Shown: in pieces, positions 56,120 to 64,000 of the stretch | How the letters are laid out: each line of letters opens with the position of its first letter | Numbering within the stretch: the first letter of the stretch is position 1 | Assembly (NCBI GenBank): GCA_016291495.1 | Contig: JAEEXI010000002.1 | Span: 1 to 64,000, forward strand | Source: Prevotella sp. | GTDB lineage: Bacteria > Bacteroidota > Bacteroidia > Bacteroidales > Bacteroidaceae | Direction: 5' to 3' | Length of the DNA: 64,000 nucleotides | Program-made: the position numbers and the translations under genes | Notes under the pieces: generated by a model | Seen by the model: only the letters and a program-made list of their open reading frames with translations | Told to the model about the DNA's origin: nothing | Databases searched by the model: none

Positions 56120-57472
56120 ATGTTTGAGAACTTAAGTGACAGACTTGAAAGGTCGTTTAAGATACTGAAAGGTGAGGGAAAAATCACCGAGATTAACGTT
56201 GCGGAAACCCTGAAGGATGTACGTCGTGCGTTGTTGGATGCCGACGTCAACTATAAAGTCGCCAAGACATTTACGGATACCGTCAAGCAGAAGGCGATGG
56301 GTATGAATGTGCTTACAGCCATCAAACCCAGCCAGTTGATGGTGAAGATTGTGCACGACGAGTTGGCAGAACTGATGGGTGGCAAGGCTGTAGAGCTGAA
56401 ACTGGAGGGTCGTCCAGCTATCGTGCTGATGTCAGGTTTGCAGGGTTCTGGTAAGACAACTTTTAGTGGAAAACTCGCCAATATGCTGAAGACGAAACAG
56501 CATAAGAATCCTTTGCTCGTGGCTTGCGACGTCTATCGCCCTGCTGCTATCCAGCAGTTGCATGTGGTGGGTGAAGGCATTGGCGTTCCCGTTTACTCGG
56601 AGCCTGAAAACAAAAATGTGGTAGAGATTGCCAACAATGCCATCCGTGAGGCAAAGGCAAAGAACTACAATGTTGTCATCATCGATACCGCTGGTCGCCT
56701 GGCTGTTGACGAGGAGATGATGAACGAGATAGCTACACTGAAGCAGGCTGTTCAGCCTGACGAGACGCTATTCGTCGTTGACTCGATGACGGGTCAGGAT
56801 GCTGTGAATACTGCCAAGGAGTTCAACGATCGTCTGGATTTCGATGGCGTGGTACTGACAAAACTGGATGGTGATACCCGTGGTGGTGCTGCCCTCTCTA
56901 TCCGTACCGTAGTTACCAAGCCTATCAAGTTTGTGGGTACTGGTGAGAAGATGGAAGCCATCGACGTGTTCCATCCTGAGCGTATGGCAGACCGTATCCT
57001 CGGCATGGGCGATATTGTGTCTTTGGTAGAGCGTGCTCAAGAGCAGTTCGACGAGGAGGAAGCCAAGCGTTTGGAGAAGAAGATTCGTAAGAATAAGTTC
57101 GACTTCGATGACTTCTACGGACAGATTCAGCAAATCAAGAAGATGGGTAACATCAAGGACCTGGCAGGCATGATACCTGGTGTGGGTAAGGCGCTGAAGG
57201 ATGTCGATATTGACGATAACGCATTTAAAGGCATTGAGGCAATCATCAACTCTATGACGCCGAAGGAGCGTGCCAATCCTGATATCATTAATCAGAGTCG
57301 TCGTATGCGTATTGCCAAAGGTTCTGGAACGAAAATAGAGGAGGTGAATCGTTTGATGAAACAGTTTGACCAGACACGCAAGATGATGAAAATGGTGGCA
57401 GGTGCAGGTAATTCGAAGATGGCGCAGATGGCCGCAGCAATGAAGATGCGTGGCGGCAAGATGCCGTTTTAA
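56120..57472 (+). CDS. ffh: Signal recognition particle protein Ffh
   Basis: 450 residues from ATG 56120 (MFENLSDRLERSFKILKG), the standard N terminus. The NG GTPase domain has 'GLQGSGKTTFSGKLA' (G1, residues 106-114), 'DVYRPAAIQQL', 'DTAGRLAVDEEMM' (G3), 'TKLDGDTRGGAALS' (G4) and the closing 'GTGEKMEAIDVFHPERMA'. The methionine-rich M domain (about 320-450) binds 4.5S RNA and signal sequences. It delivers ribosome-nascent-chain complexes to FtsY. folD lies 29 bases downstream and is probably co-transcribed. Confidence 0.96.
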   Translation: MFENLSDRLERSFKILKGEGKITEINVAETLKDVRRALLDADVNYKVAKTFTDTVKQKAMGMNVLTAIKPSQLMVKIVHDELAELMGGKAVELKLEGRPAIVLMSGLQGSGKTTFSGKLANMLKTKQHKNPLLVACDVYRPAAIQQLHVVGEGIGVPVYSEPENKNVVEIANNAIREAKAKNYNVVIIDTAGRLAVDEEMMNEIATLKQAVQPDETLFVVDSMTGQDAVNTAKEFNDRLDFDGVVLTKLDGDTRGGAALSIRTVVTKPIKFVGTGEKMEAIDVFHPERMADRILGMGDIVSLVERAQEQFDEEEAKRLEKKIRKNKFDFDDFYGQIQQIKKMGNIKDLAGMIPGVGKALKDVDIDDNAFKGIEAIINSMTPKERANPDIINQSRRMRIAKGSGTKIEEVNRLMKQFDQTRKMMKMVAGAGNSKMAQMAAAMKMRGGKMPF

Positions 57473-57501
57473 TCCATTAAATCCATTAAACCTATAGATA
57501 A

Positions 57502-58380
57502 ATGCAATTAATAGATGGAAAAGCAACGGCAACAGCCATTAAGGCTGAGATTGCCGAAGAAGTAAAAGATATCATGGCACGAGGTGGAAAACAGCCACAT
57601 CTTGCCGCTGTTCTTGTAGGTCACGATGGTGGCAGTGAGACGTACGTAAAAAACAAGGTGCTTGCCTGCGAGGCATGCGGTTTTAAGTCGACGCTCATAC
57701 GCTATGAGGACGATGTTACGGAAGAGGAACTCTTGCAATGTGTTGATCGTCTGAATAAGAACGGTGATGTTGATGGTTTTATCGTTCAACTGCCTCTTCC
57801 CAAGCATATTGACGAACAGAAGATCATCGAGGCCATCGACTATCGCAAGGATGTTGACGGCTTCCATCCCATCAACGTGGGTCGCATGGCGATTGGTCTG
57901 CCTTGTTTCATCTCGGCAACTCCTTTGGGAATCATTACATTGCTGAAGCGCTATCATATTGAGACCAGCGGAAAGAAGTGTGTCATCCTGGGGCGTTCGA
58001 ACATCGTGGGAAAGCCGATGGCTCAGCTGATGATGCAGAAGCAGTATGGCGACGCTACCGTTACCGTTTGTCACTCACGTTCAAAAACGTTGAAGGAGGA
58101 ATGTCGTGAGGCTGACATCATCATAGCAGCCATTGGACAGCCCGACTTCGTGACAGCGGATATGGTGAAAGAGGGTGCCGTCATTATTGACGTTGGTACC
58201 ACCCGTGTGCCTGATGCCACTCGCAAGAGCGGTTTCCGTCTGAATGGTGATGTGAAGTTTGACGAGGTAGCTCCTAAGTGCTCATATATTACACCTGTTC
58301 CAGGTGGCGTTGGTCCTATGACCATATGCTCGCTGATGAAGAATACACTCGCTGCAGGCAAGAAGGAATATTATAAATGA
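57502..58380 (+). CDS. folD: Methylenetetrahydrofolate dehydrogenase/cyclohydrolase
   Basis: The 292-residue bifunctional enzyme has '[23 protein letters not shown]' (about 33-55, with catalytic Tyr and Lys), '[19 protein letters not shown]', '[17 protein letters not shown]' and the NADP-binding '[18 protein letters not shown]', ending '[19 protein letters not shown]'. It interconverts 5,10-methylene- and 10-formyl-tetrahydrofolate. Its last four bases overlap the start of a small TPR gene. Confidence 0.96.
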   Translation: MQLIDGKATATAIKAEIAEEVKDIMARGGKQPHLAAVLVGHDGGSETYVKNKVLACEACGFKSTLIRYEDDVTEEELLQCVDRLNKNGDVDGFIVQLPLPKHIDEQKIIEAIDYRKDVDGFHPINVGRMAIGLPCFISATPLGIITLLKRYHIETSGKKCVILGRSNIVGKPMAQLMMQKQYGDATVTVCHSRSKTLKEECREADIIIAAIGQPDFVTADMVKEGAVIIDVGTTRVPDATRKSGFRLNGDVKFDEVAPKCSYITPVPGGVGPMTICSLMKNTLAAGKKEYYK

Positions 58381-58556
58381 CCGCAGAGGAGTATTATATG
58401 CAGGGTAATGCCTATCGCAAAGTAGGAAACTGGCAGGAGGCTATCAATTGCTACATAAAGGCAATAGAACTTGACCCAGAAAGTCCTGCAAGAGAGGCAA
58501 AGCGGATGCTTGACGATATTTTGAATTTTTATCATAAGGATTATTATAATCCATAA
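58377..58556 (+). CDS. 59-residue single-TPR protein
   Basis: ATG at 58377 overlaps the folD stop (ATGA). The product contains one tetratricopeptide unit and part of a second: '[34 protein letters not shown]', then '[22 protein letters not shown]'. It sits between folD and the oxidoreductase genes, with 15 bases to the next start. The position just before a Vor-type operon, and the coupling, suggest a small adaptor or assembly factor for the complex, but this is inference. The gene is short enough to be missed by length filters. Confidence 0.8.
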   Translation: MTAEEYYMQGNAYRKVGNWQEAINCYIKAIELDPESPAREAKRMLDDILNFYHKDYYNP

Positions 58557-58571
58557 ACAAATACTAAGGAA

Positions 58572-58802
58572 ATGGCTAAACTGAAAGGTGCCATCGTGGT
58601 GGATACAGAGAGGTGTAAAGGATGCCAATTGTGCATCATCGCATGCCCTCAAAAGGTTATCGCCCTGGCAAACAAAGTGAATCTGCACGGCTACCCGTAT
58701 GTGGAGGCTGCGAACGAGGAGGCCTGCGTAGGCTGTGCTTCGTGCGGTATCGTCTGCCCAGACGGCTGTATTACCGTGTATCGTAAAAAGATGGAGGAGT
58801 AA
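58572..58802 (+). CDS. 2-oxoacid:ferredoxin oxidoreductase, 4Fe-4S (delta) subunit
   Basis: The 76-residue ferredoxin-like subunit has two CxxCxxC...CP clusters: 'CKGCQLCIIACP' (about 15-26) and 'CVGCASCGIVCP' (about 53-64). It moves electrons within the PorD/VorD-type complex and is the first of four consecutive subunit genes (delta, alpha, beta, gamma). The next gene starts 2 bases after its stop. Confidence 0.92.
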   Translation: MAKLKGAIVVDTERCKGCQLCIIACPQKVIALANKVNLHGYPYVEAANEEACVGCASCGIVCPDGCITVYRKKMEE

Positions 58803-58804
58803 AA

Positions 58805-59884
58805 ATGGAAGAGAAAGAAGTTGTATTGATGAAAGGCAACGAGGCTATTGCCCATGCTGCTATTCGTTGCGGATGCGACGGCTATTTCGGCTATCCTATT
58901 ACTCCGCAGAGTGAAGTGATTGAGACGCTGGCTGAGTTGAAGCCTTGGGAGACCACTGGTATGCAGGTGGTTCAGGCTGAGAGTGAGCTGGCATCTATTT
59001 ATATGGTCTATGGCGCTGCCGGAGCCGGTAAGCGTGCGATGACCTCTTCTTCGTCTCCTGGCGTCGCTCTGATGCAGGAGGGAATCACCTACATGGCTGG
59101 TGCTGAGGTGCCAGGTGTGTTTGTGAATGTTCAGCGTGGTGGTCCTGGTCTGGGAACCATCCAGCCTTCGCAGGGTGACTATTTCCAGGCTACCCGTGGT
59201 GGTGGTAATGGCGACTATAAAGTCATCGTGCTGGCTCCTTCTTCAGTACAGGAGATGGCTGATTTCGTAGACCTCGCCTTCGAACTGGCTTTCAAGTATC
59301 GCAACCCTGCCATGATTCTGAGCGATGGTGTGATTGGTCAGATGATGGAGAAGGTGGTGCTGCCACCATTCAAGCCCCGTCGTACGGATGAGGAGGTGAT
59401 CAAGCAGTGTCCTTGGGCTTCTACTGGTAAGCCAAAGAACCGCGAGCGTGTAGTGATTACTTCGCTCGAGCTGAAACCTGAAATCATGGAGCAGCGCAAC
59501 ATCGCTCTCCAGGAGAAATATGCGAAGATTCAGGAGAACGAGGTTCGCTTTGAAGAGCAGCAGATGGATGATGCAGAGTATGCTATTGTAGCCTTTGGTT
59601 CTGCTGCCCGTATCGCAGAGAAGTCTGTAGAGATTGCCCGTGAGCAAGGTATCAAGGTCGGTTTGTTCCGTCCTATCACACTGTTCCCGTTCCCCATCAA
59701 GCAGATTGAGGCGTTGTCGAAGAAGGTGAAGGGTATCCTTGTGGCTGAGATCAACGCTGGTCAGATGGTACAGGATGTTCGCCTGGCTGTGAACGGTGCT
59801 GTGCCCGTAGAGCAGTTTGGACGTCTGGGTGGTATCGTGCCCGATCCTGAAGAAATTGTTGAAGCACTTAAGAAGGTCATGTAA
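58805..59884 (+). CDS. vorB: 2-oxoacid:ferredoxin oxidoreductase, alpha subunit (VorB type)
   Basis: The 359-residue subunit shows 'EVVLMKGNEAIAHAAIRCGCDGYFGYPITPQSEVIE' at the N terminus, 'QAESELASIYMVYGAAGAGKRAMTSSSSPGVALMQEG' (about 59-95) and a C-terminal transketolase-C-like part. It forms part of the active-site dimer with the TPP subunit. Vor enzymes oxidise branched-chain 2-oxoacids to acyl-CoA with ferredoxin, or run in reverse for amino-acid synthesis; a 2-oxoglutarate (Kor) specificity cannot be ruled out from sequence. Confidence 0.9.
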   Translation: MEEKEVVLMKGNEAIAHAAIRCGCDGYFGYPITPQSEVIETLAELKPWETTGMQVVQAESELASIYMVYGAAGAGKRAMTSSSSPGVALMQEGITYMAGAEVPGVFVNVQRGGPGLGTIQPSQGDYFQATRGGGNGDYKVIVLAPSSVQEMADFVDLAFELAFKYRNPAMILSDGVIGQMMEKVVLPPFKPRRTDEEVIKQCPWASTGKPKNRERVVITSLELKPEIMEQRNIALQEKYAKIQENEVRFEEQQMDDAEYAIVAFGSAARIAEKSVEIAREQGIKVGLFRPITLFPFPIKQIEALSKKVKGILVAEINAGQMVQDVRLAVNGAVPVEQFGRLGGIVPDPEEIVEALKKVM

Positions 59885-59888
59885 GGTT

Positions 59889-60659
59889 ATGGATAGAAAT
59901 CAAATAGTTCAACCAGAGAACATCGTCTGCAAGAAGCCGACGCTGATGAACGACAACAATATGCACTACTGCCCAGGCTGTAGTCACGGCGTGGTGCATA
60001 AGCTCATTGCCGAAGTCATCGAAGAGATGGGTATGGAAGACAAAGCCGTAGGTGTATCGCCTGTAGGCTGTGCCGTCTTCGCATACAATTATATAGATAT
60101 AGACTGGCAGGAGGCTGCCCATGGTCGTGCGCCCGCACTGGCTACGGGTATCAAGCGCTGCTGGCCCGATCGCCTGGTGTTCACCTATCAGGGTGATGGT
60201 GACCTGGCTTGTATTGGTACCTGTGAAACCATCCACGCCCTGAACCGTGGAGAGAATATCGTCATTGTCTTCGTCAACAATGCCATCTATGGTATGACGG
60301 GTGGACAGATGGCTCCCACGACATTGATTGGTCAGAAGACCTCTACCTGTCCTTACGGTCGTGATCCTCAATTGCACGGCTATCCCCTGAAGATTGCCGA
60401 TATCGCAGCCCAGTTGGAGGGTACCTGCTACGTCACTCGTCAGAGTGTGGAGTCAGTAGGCTCTATCAACAAGGCGAAGAAGGCGCTGCGTAAGGCTTTC
60501 GAGGCTTCGATGGCAGGCAAGGGTTCATCGCTCGTAGAGTTCGTTTCAACCTGTAATAGTGGTTGGAAGCTTACGCCCGCTAAGGCTAACGAATGGATGA
60601 AGGAGAATATGTTCCCCTTCTATCCCAAAGGTGACCTCAAGGACACGACGAGTCTTTAA
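59889..60659 (+). CDS. 2-oxoacid:ferredoxin oxidoreductase, TPP-binding (beta) subunit
   Basis: 256 residues from ATG 59889, 4 bases after the alpha subunit stop; a longer frame from 59817 overlaps the upstream gene and is rejected. Visible are 'YCPGCSHGVVHKLIAE' (about 27-42) and the TPP motif 'TYQGDGDLACIGTCE...NRGENIVIVFVNNAIYGMTGGQMAPTT' (GDG...NN, about 101-140). It binds thiamine diphosphate and magnesium and carries out the decarboxylation of the 2-oxoacid. Confidence 0.92.
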   Translation: MDRNQIVQPENIVCKKPTLMNDNNMHYCPGCSHGVVHKLIAEVIEEMGMEDKAVGVSPVGCAVFAYNYIDIDWQEAAHGRAPALATGIKRCWPDRLVFTYQGDGDLACIGTCETIHALNRGENIVIVFVNNAIYGMTGGQMAPTTLIGQKTSTCPYGRDPQLHGYPLKIADIAAQLEGTCYVTRQSVESVGSINKAKKALRKAFEASMAGKGSSLVEFVSTCNSGWKLTPAKANEWMKENMFPFYPKGDLKDTTSL

Positions 60660-60660
60660 T

Positions 60661-60689
60661 TGATAATTGATAATTGATAATTGAAAATT
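60661..60689 (+). repeat. TGATAATTGATAATTGATAA spacer repeat
   Basis: Three TTGATAA units and a TTGAAAATT fill the whole gap between the beta and gamma subunit genes and touch the next start codon. Such spacer repeats also occur before the HsdR-like gene and in the Phe/Tyr operon. Confidence 0.55.
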
Positions 60690-61232
60690 ATGAAGAAAGA
60701 AATAATTATCAGTGGTTTCGGAGGTCAGGGCGTGCTCTCGATGGGTAAGATTCTGGCCTATAGTGGACTGATGGAGGATAAGGAGGTGACTTGGATGCCT
60801 GCCTACGGTCCTGAGCAGCGTGGTGGTACCGCCAACGTGACAGTGATTGTGAGCGACGAGCGCATTTCTTCGCCTATCCTCAGCAAGTACGACATCGCTG
60901 TGGTACTGAACCAGCCTTCGTTGGAGAAGTTCGAGCCGAAAATCAAGCCTGGTGGCATTCTGATCTACGATGGCTTTGGTATCATCAAAAAGCCTACTCG
61001 TAAGGACATCACCGTGTATGAGATTAACGCCATGGACAAGGCTGCCGAGATGAAGAACGGCAAGGTGTTTAACATGATTGTGCTTGGTGGTTTGCTGAAG
61101 GTGGCTCCTGTGGTGAGTACAGCGGGAGTGGAGAAGGCTCTTAAGAAGACCTTGCCAGAGCGTCACCACGATTTGATTCCTCTGAACATGCAAGCCATAG
61201 AAGAGGGTGGTAAGATTATAGAACAATTGTAA
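60690..61232 (+). CDS. 2-oxoacid:ferredoxin oxidoreductase, gamma subunit
   Basis: 180 residues from ATG 60690 (MKKEIIISGFGGQGVLSMGKILAYSG). The Gly-rich start and 'WMPAYGPEQRGGTANVTVIVSDE' (about 37-59) are the hallmarks of the PorG/VorC/KorC catalytic gamma domain. It completes the four-subunit complex. A terminator follows. Confidence 0.92.
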   Translation: MKKEIIISGFGGQGVLSMGKILAYSGLMEDKEVTWMPAYGPEQRGGTANVTVIVSDERISSPILSKYDIAVVLNQPSLEKFEPKIKPGGILIYDGFGIIKKPTRKDITVYEINAMDKAAEMKNGKVFNMIVLGGLLKVAPVVSTAGVEKALKKTLPERHHDLIPLNMQAIEEGGKIIEQL

Positions 61233-61257
61233 TCATACTTATATTATAATAAGGTGT

Positions 61258-61295
61258 AAAAAGGGCATGAGGTATTTCTTCACGCCCTTTTTCTT
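61258..61295 (+). terminator. Terminator of the oxidoreductase operon
   Basis: AAAAAGGGCATGA pairs with TCACGCCCTTTTT around a GGTATTTCT loop (one mismatch), with T5 at the end and more T-rich sequence after it. Confidence 0.8.
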
Positions 61296-61351
61296 TTCCC
61301 TATTGCTCTTTTTGTTCACTTTGCGCATTTTTATTGTCCTTTTTTCGGTAA

Positions 61352-61375
61352 TGTCAATTATTATTTATACCTTTG
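61352..61375 (+). promoter_or_regulatory. Promoter -7 region of the FadL-like gene
   Basis: TACCTTTG at 61368-61375, 27 bases before the start codon. The upstream element is only approximate (TTCG near 61344). Confidence 0.6.
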
Positions 61376-61402
61376 CAGCCGAAAACCATTAAGAAGAATA
61401 AT

Positions 61403-62719
61403 ATGAAGAAGATTTTTACCTTTGCTGTAATCCTGTGTGTGTCTGTTGGTGTTCGTGCAGGCGGACTGATGACCAACACCAATTATCATATCTCCTTCGA
61501 CCGCATGATGGCGCGTGGTGCTACGTTTGATATTGATGCTACCTATAGTAATCCTGCTGGACTTGCTTGGGGACATGAGGGTTGGCAATTGTCTTTGAAC
61601 TTCCAGAAACCTTGGCAGGACCGTGATATTGAAACCGTCATACCAGGTTTTATGGGTGGCTATAATCAGAAGTATAATGGTAAGGCGTCTGCTCCCATTG
61701 TACCAGCTCTCTTTGCTTCTTATAAAAAAGACCGTATTGCCGTGTCGGCAATGATTGGTATTGTGGGTAGTGGTGGCTTTGTAGAATATGACAATGGCGT
61801 TCCGATGTTTAATGTCCCCTTGACGGCAATGCTTGCCCAGTCAGGCGTATTGCCGGGAAGCTACACTTTGGATTCGCAGATGAAGGGTAAGCAATATATT
61901 TATGGTGGACAAATCAATTTCACTTATAAGATAACTGACTTCCTGTCTGCGGCTGTTGGTTTCCGTGCCAACTATTATGACGGCTATTATCGTGGTCACG
62001 TGGTGGCTGAAATGGGAGGAACCAAACTCGTTAACCTGCAACTCGATTGTAATCAGCGCGGCTGGGGTTTTGCGCCAATTATCAGTCTGAACTATCATCA
62101 AGGCCCTGTTACCTTGGCTGGTCGTTATGAGTTCCGGACGAAAATCAATGTTCCAAATGATACGAAGGTACTAACGGCAGAAATAGCAGGAATGTCTCCA
62201 GAGCAGACAGCTGCCGTCTTGGGAAGTAAGATGGCAGGATACTTGGATGGTGTTAAGACGCGCTATGACATGCCGGCATTACTCGCCCTTGCTGTAGGTA
62301 TAGACTTCACTTCGAAGTTACGGGCAACCTTAGAGTATCATTATTTTGATGATACACATGCCAAGATGGCAAACGACCGTCAGAAGACTTTGACGCATGG
62401 TACTCAGGAGATTCTTGCTGGAGTGGAGTATGACATTAATAAGAAATTCACAATTAGTTGTGGTGCTCAGCATACTGACTATGGACTAAGTGACGACTAT
62501 CAGCAGAACACTTCGTTTGCTTGTGACAGTTGGTCTATCGGTCTTGGTGGTGCTTGGAACATTACGGAGAAGATTCGCTTGAATGCCGGTTACTTTATCT
62601 CTCTCTATAGTGACTATGAGAAAAACCAGGGCAGTTATCAGGGAATCGGCATTGCCGGTAAGGATATCTATTCCCGTACTAACAATGTGATAGGTATCGG
62701 TATTGATTATAAGTTCTAA
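61403..62719 (+). CDS. OmpP1/FadL/TodX-family outer-membrane channel
   Basis: 438 residues from ATG 61403, which gives a signal peptide (MKKIFTFAVILCVSVGVRA). The mature N terminus 'GGLMTNTNYHISFDRMMARGATFDIDATYSNPAGLAWG' contains the NPAGLA hatch motif of FadL-type transporters. 'FSLASGFRANYY'-style barrel strands follow, and the protein ends in a 'YKF' terminal aromatic. FadL proteins carry hydrophobic molecules such as fatty acids across the outer membrane. It is monocistronic with its own promoter. Confidence 0.9.
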   Translation: MKKIFTFAVILCVSVGVRAGGLMTNTNYHISFDRMMARGATFDIDATYSNPAGLAWGHEGWQLSLNFQKPWQDRDIETVIPGFMGGYNQKYNGKASAPIVPALFASYKKDRIAVSAMIGIVGSGGFVEYDNGVPMFNVPLTAMLAQSGVLPGSYTLDSQMKGKQYIYGGQINFTYKITDFLSAAVGFRANYYDGYYRGHVVAEMGGTKLVNLQLDCNQRGWGFAPIISLNYHQGPVTLAGRYEFRTKINVPNDTKVLTAEIAGMSPEQTAAVLGSKMAGYLDGVKTRYDMPALLALAVGIDFTSKLRATLEYHYFDDTHAKMANDRQKTLTHGTQEILAGVEYDINKKFTISCGAQHTDYGLSDDYQQNTSFACDSWSIGLGGAWNITEKIRLNAGYFISLYSDYEKNQGSYQGIGIAGKDIYSRTNNVIGIGIDYKF

Positions 62720-62907
62720 TTATGTTACATAATTTCATAAAATCGCATTAAAATTATTGGAAATTGCACATTTTTATCAAAAAATGCAGTAAAAAACGTA
62801 CTTTTTAGAAGATTTTCTTGGAACTTATTGTTTTTTTTATTTACTTTGCACCCGAAATTAAACCAGAAATAGGTAGATTGTTTTATATTTAAATTAAGTT
62901 AGTAAAA

Positions 62908-64000
62908 ATGAAAAAGCTTTTTTTAGTAATGGCTGCAGCTATGCTGACAGCAAGTGTAAGTGCCCAGAAGACGGCAGTTACTGCAAACAAGGCTGGTGAC
63001 AACTGGTATGTTGGTATCAACGCCGGTGCTGCTACTCCTACTTTCAAAATTGGTGACTATGGCTTCTTCAAGGGCTTTGCTCCCAAAGTAGGTGTTCGTC
63101 TTGGTAAGAACCTGACCACCGTATTCGGTCTGGCTTTGGATGCAGATTTCTATTTTGAGGCTTCTGAGAAGTCTTTCATGAAGCAGAAGACTCTCGTTGA
63201 CGCTATGAACGTTGACATTTTGGGTACTTTCAACCTGAGCAACGCTTTTGGTGGTTACAAAGGTGAGCCCCGTGCTTTTGAGGTAATCGGTTTGGTAGGT
63301 GCTGGTTACAGCCGTGCCTTCGGTGATGGTGCACATGGTGGTTTCAACGCTAAGGCTGGTTTCGACTTCGCTTTCAACCTGGGTTCTTCAAAGGCTGTGC
63401 AGATCTACATCGAGCCTGCTCTCGTTCTGGGTCAGCCTGCTGTTCAGTATGCTAATCCTTTCAAGAAGATTCAGACTGTTGACGGCAAGAAGTTCAATGG
63501 CGTACTCCAGCTCTCTGCTGGTATCAACTACAAGTTCGGTTGCAGCAACGGTACTCACAACTTCAAGATTGAGGAGCTCCGCGACCAGGCTGAGATCGAC
63601 GCTCTGAACGCTAAGATCAACGAGCTGCGTAATGATGTTGACGCTAAGAACGGTCAGATCAACGCTGCTAACCAGACTATCGCTGACCTGAAGAAGAAGC
63701 TCGCTGACTGCGAGGCTCGTCCTACTCAGATTATTGAGGAGAAGAAGGAGACCGCTCTCCAGCCAATCGTTATCTTCCGTCAGGGTAAGAGCACTATCGA
63801 CGCTGCTCAGTATGCAAGTGTTGAGATGGTTGCTAAGTACATGAAGAATCATCCTGAGGCAAAGGTTGTTGTTAAGGGTTATGCTTCTCCAGAGGGTCCT
63901 GCAGAGCTGAACCAGAAGCTGTCTGAGGCTCGTGCAACTGCAGTTGCTAACGCTCTGATTAAGCGTTACAAGATCAACAAGGATCGTATCACCACTCAGG
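62908..64000 (+). CDS. OmpA-family outer-membrane protein, 3' end beyond the window
   Basis: The frame from ATG 62908 is open to the window end (364 codons). A signal peptide (MKKLFLVMAAAMLTASVSAQ), an 8-strand barrel (about 25-215, 'NWYVGINAGAATPTFKIGDYG') and a periplasmic coiled coil follow (about 220-275, 'IDALNAKINELRNDVDAKNGQ'). The OmpA C-terminal peptidoglycan-binding domain begins with 'IVIFRQGKSTIDAAQ' and 'VVVKGYASPEGPAELNQKLSEARATAV', the latter near the usual 'NxxLSxxRA' motif. Codon use is strongly biased (GCT, GTT, AAG), as in very highly expressed genes. It anchors the outer membrane to peptidoglycan. Confidence 0.93.
   Translation, partial: MKKLFLVMAAAMLTASVSAQKTAVTANKAGDNWYVGINAGAATPTFKIGDYGFFKGFAPKVGVRLGKNLTTVFGLALDADFYFEASEKSFMKQKTLVDAMNVDILGTFNLSNAFGGYKGEPRAFEVIGLVGAGYSRAFGDGAHGGFNAKAGFDFAFNLGSSKAVQIYIEPALVLGQPAVQYANPFKKIQTVDGKKFNGVLQLSAGINYKFGCSNGTHNFKIEELRDQAEIDALNAKINELRNDVDAKNGQINAANQTIADLKKKLADCEARPTQIIEEKKETALQPIVIFRQGKSTIDAAQYASVEMVAKYMKNHPEAKVVVKGYASPEGPAELNQKLSEARATAVANALIKRYKINKDRITTQ

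Overview
The window looks like a chromosomal segment of a gut or rumen Bacteroidota bacterium, most likely Prevotella or a close relative. Many genes are preceded by the promoter form known for this phylum (TTTG, a 19-20 base spacer, then TAnnTTTG). Others features pointing the same way are BspA-like leucine-rich repeats, BACON-domain lipoproteins, a stand-alone LytTR regulator, a DAHP synthase-chorismate mutase fusion and a Vor-type ferredoxin oxidoreductase. No rRNA, tRNA, transposase or CRISPR array was seen.

Layout. (1) 1-1.3 kb: start of an HU-like gene on the minus strand, then 1.2 kb without a gene holding a long inverted repeat, an orphan terminator and a structured RNA leader with a 16-codon leader ORF and a predicted loop-loop (kissing) interaction. 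(2) 1.34-14.9 kb: a plus-strand run headed by the LytTR regulator, then FHA/zinc-ribbon membrane proteins, secreted proteins of unknown role, a broken ORF, a 1574-residue BspA/InlB-repeat surface protein, a beta-barrel and a BACON lipoprotein, closed by a strong terminator. (3) 15-33.4 kb: HicAB, a membrane-anchored CbxX-type AAA+ ATPase, a PurF paralogue without its catalytic cysteine, Nif3, a histidine kinase, HolA, an XRE regulator behind a long operator-like region, PyrK-PyrD, a candidate sRNA, AroC, SlyD, a small secreted protein with a long leader, and two proteases. (4) 33.4-38.3 kb: two proteins with paired TonB C-terminal domains, repeat-rich intergenic DNA and a secreted protein. (5) 38.5-44.9 kb: an AT-rich five-gene unit of an HNH nuclease, a DEDDh exonuclease with NUMOD-like repeats, a zinc-ribbon/GIY-YIG protein with eleven 50-residue repeats, a membrane protein and a broken PIN-like gene. 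(6) 45-56 kb: a small membrane peptide, a papain-family peptidase, an AI-2E-type permease, the Phe/Tyr biosynthesis operon with a complete Phe/Tyr attenuator, an HD hydrolase, a TerB-DnaJ protein, QueH (carrying a dispersed repeat inside its reading frame) and a Tat-exported aldo/keto reductase. (7) 56-64 kb: Ffh, FolD, a small TPR protein, a four-subunit 2-oxoacid:ferredoxin oxidoreductase, a FadL-like porin and the start of an OmpA protein.

The best candidates for undescribed biology are the nuclease island at 38.5-44.9 kb (the repeat/GIY-YIG protein and the FtsK-gamma-like/DEDDh/NUMOD fusion), the structured leader in front of the LytTR operon, and the LytTR-led envelope cluster itself. 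The Phe/Tyr attenuator is a clear regulatory element whose logic can be read directly. All domain calls come from reading motifs by eye; no database search was run.
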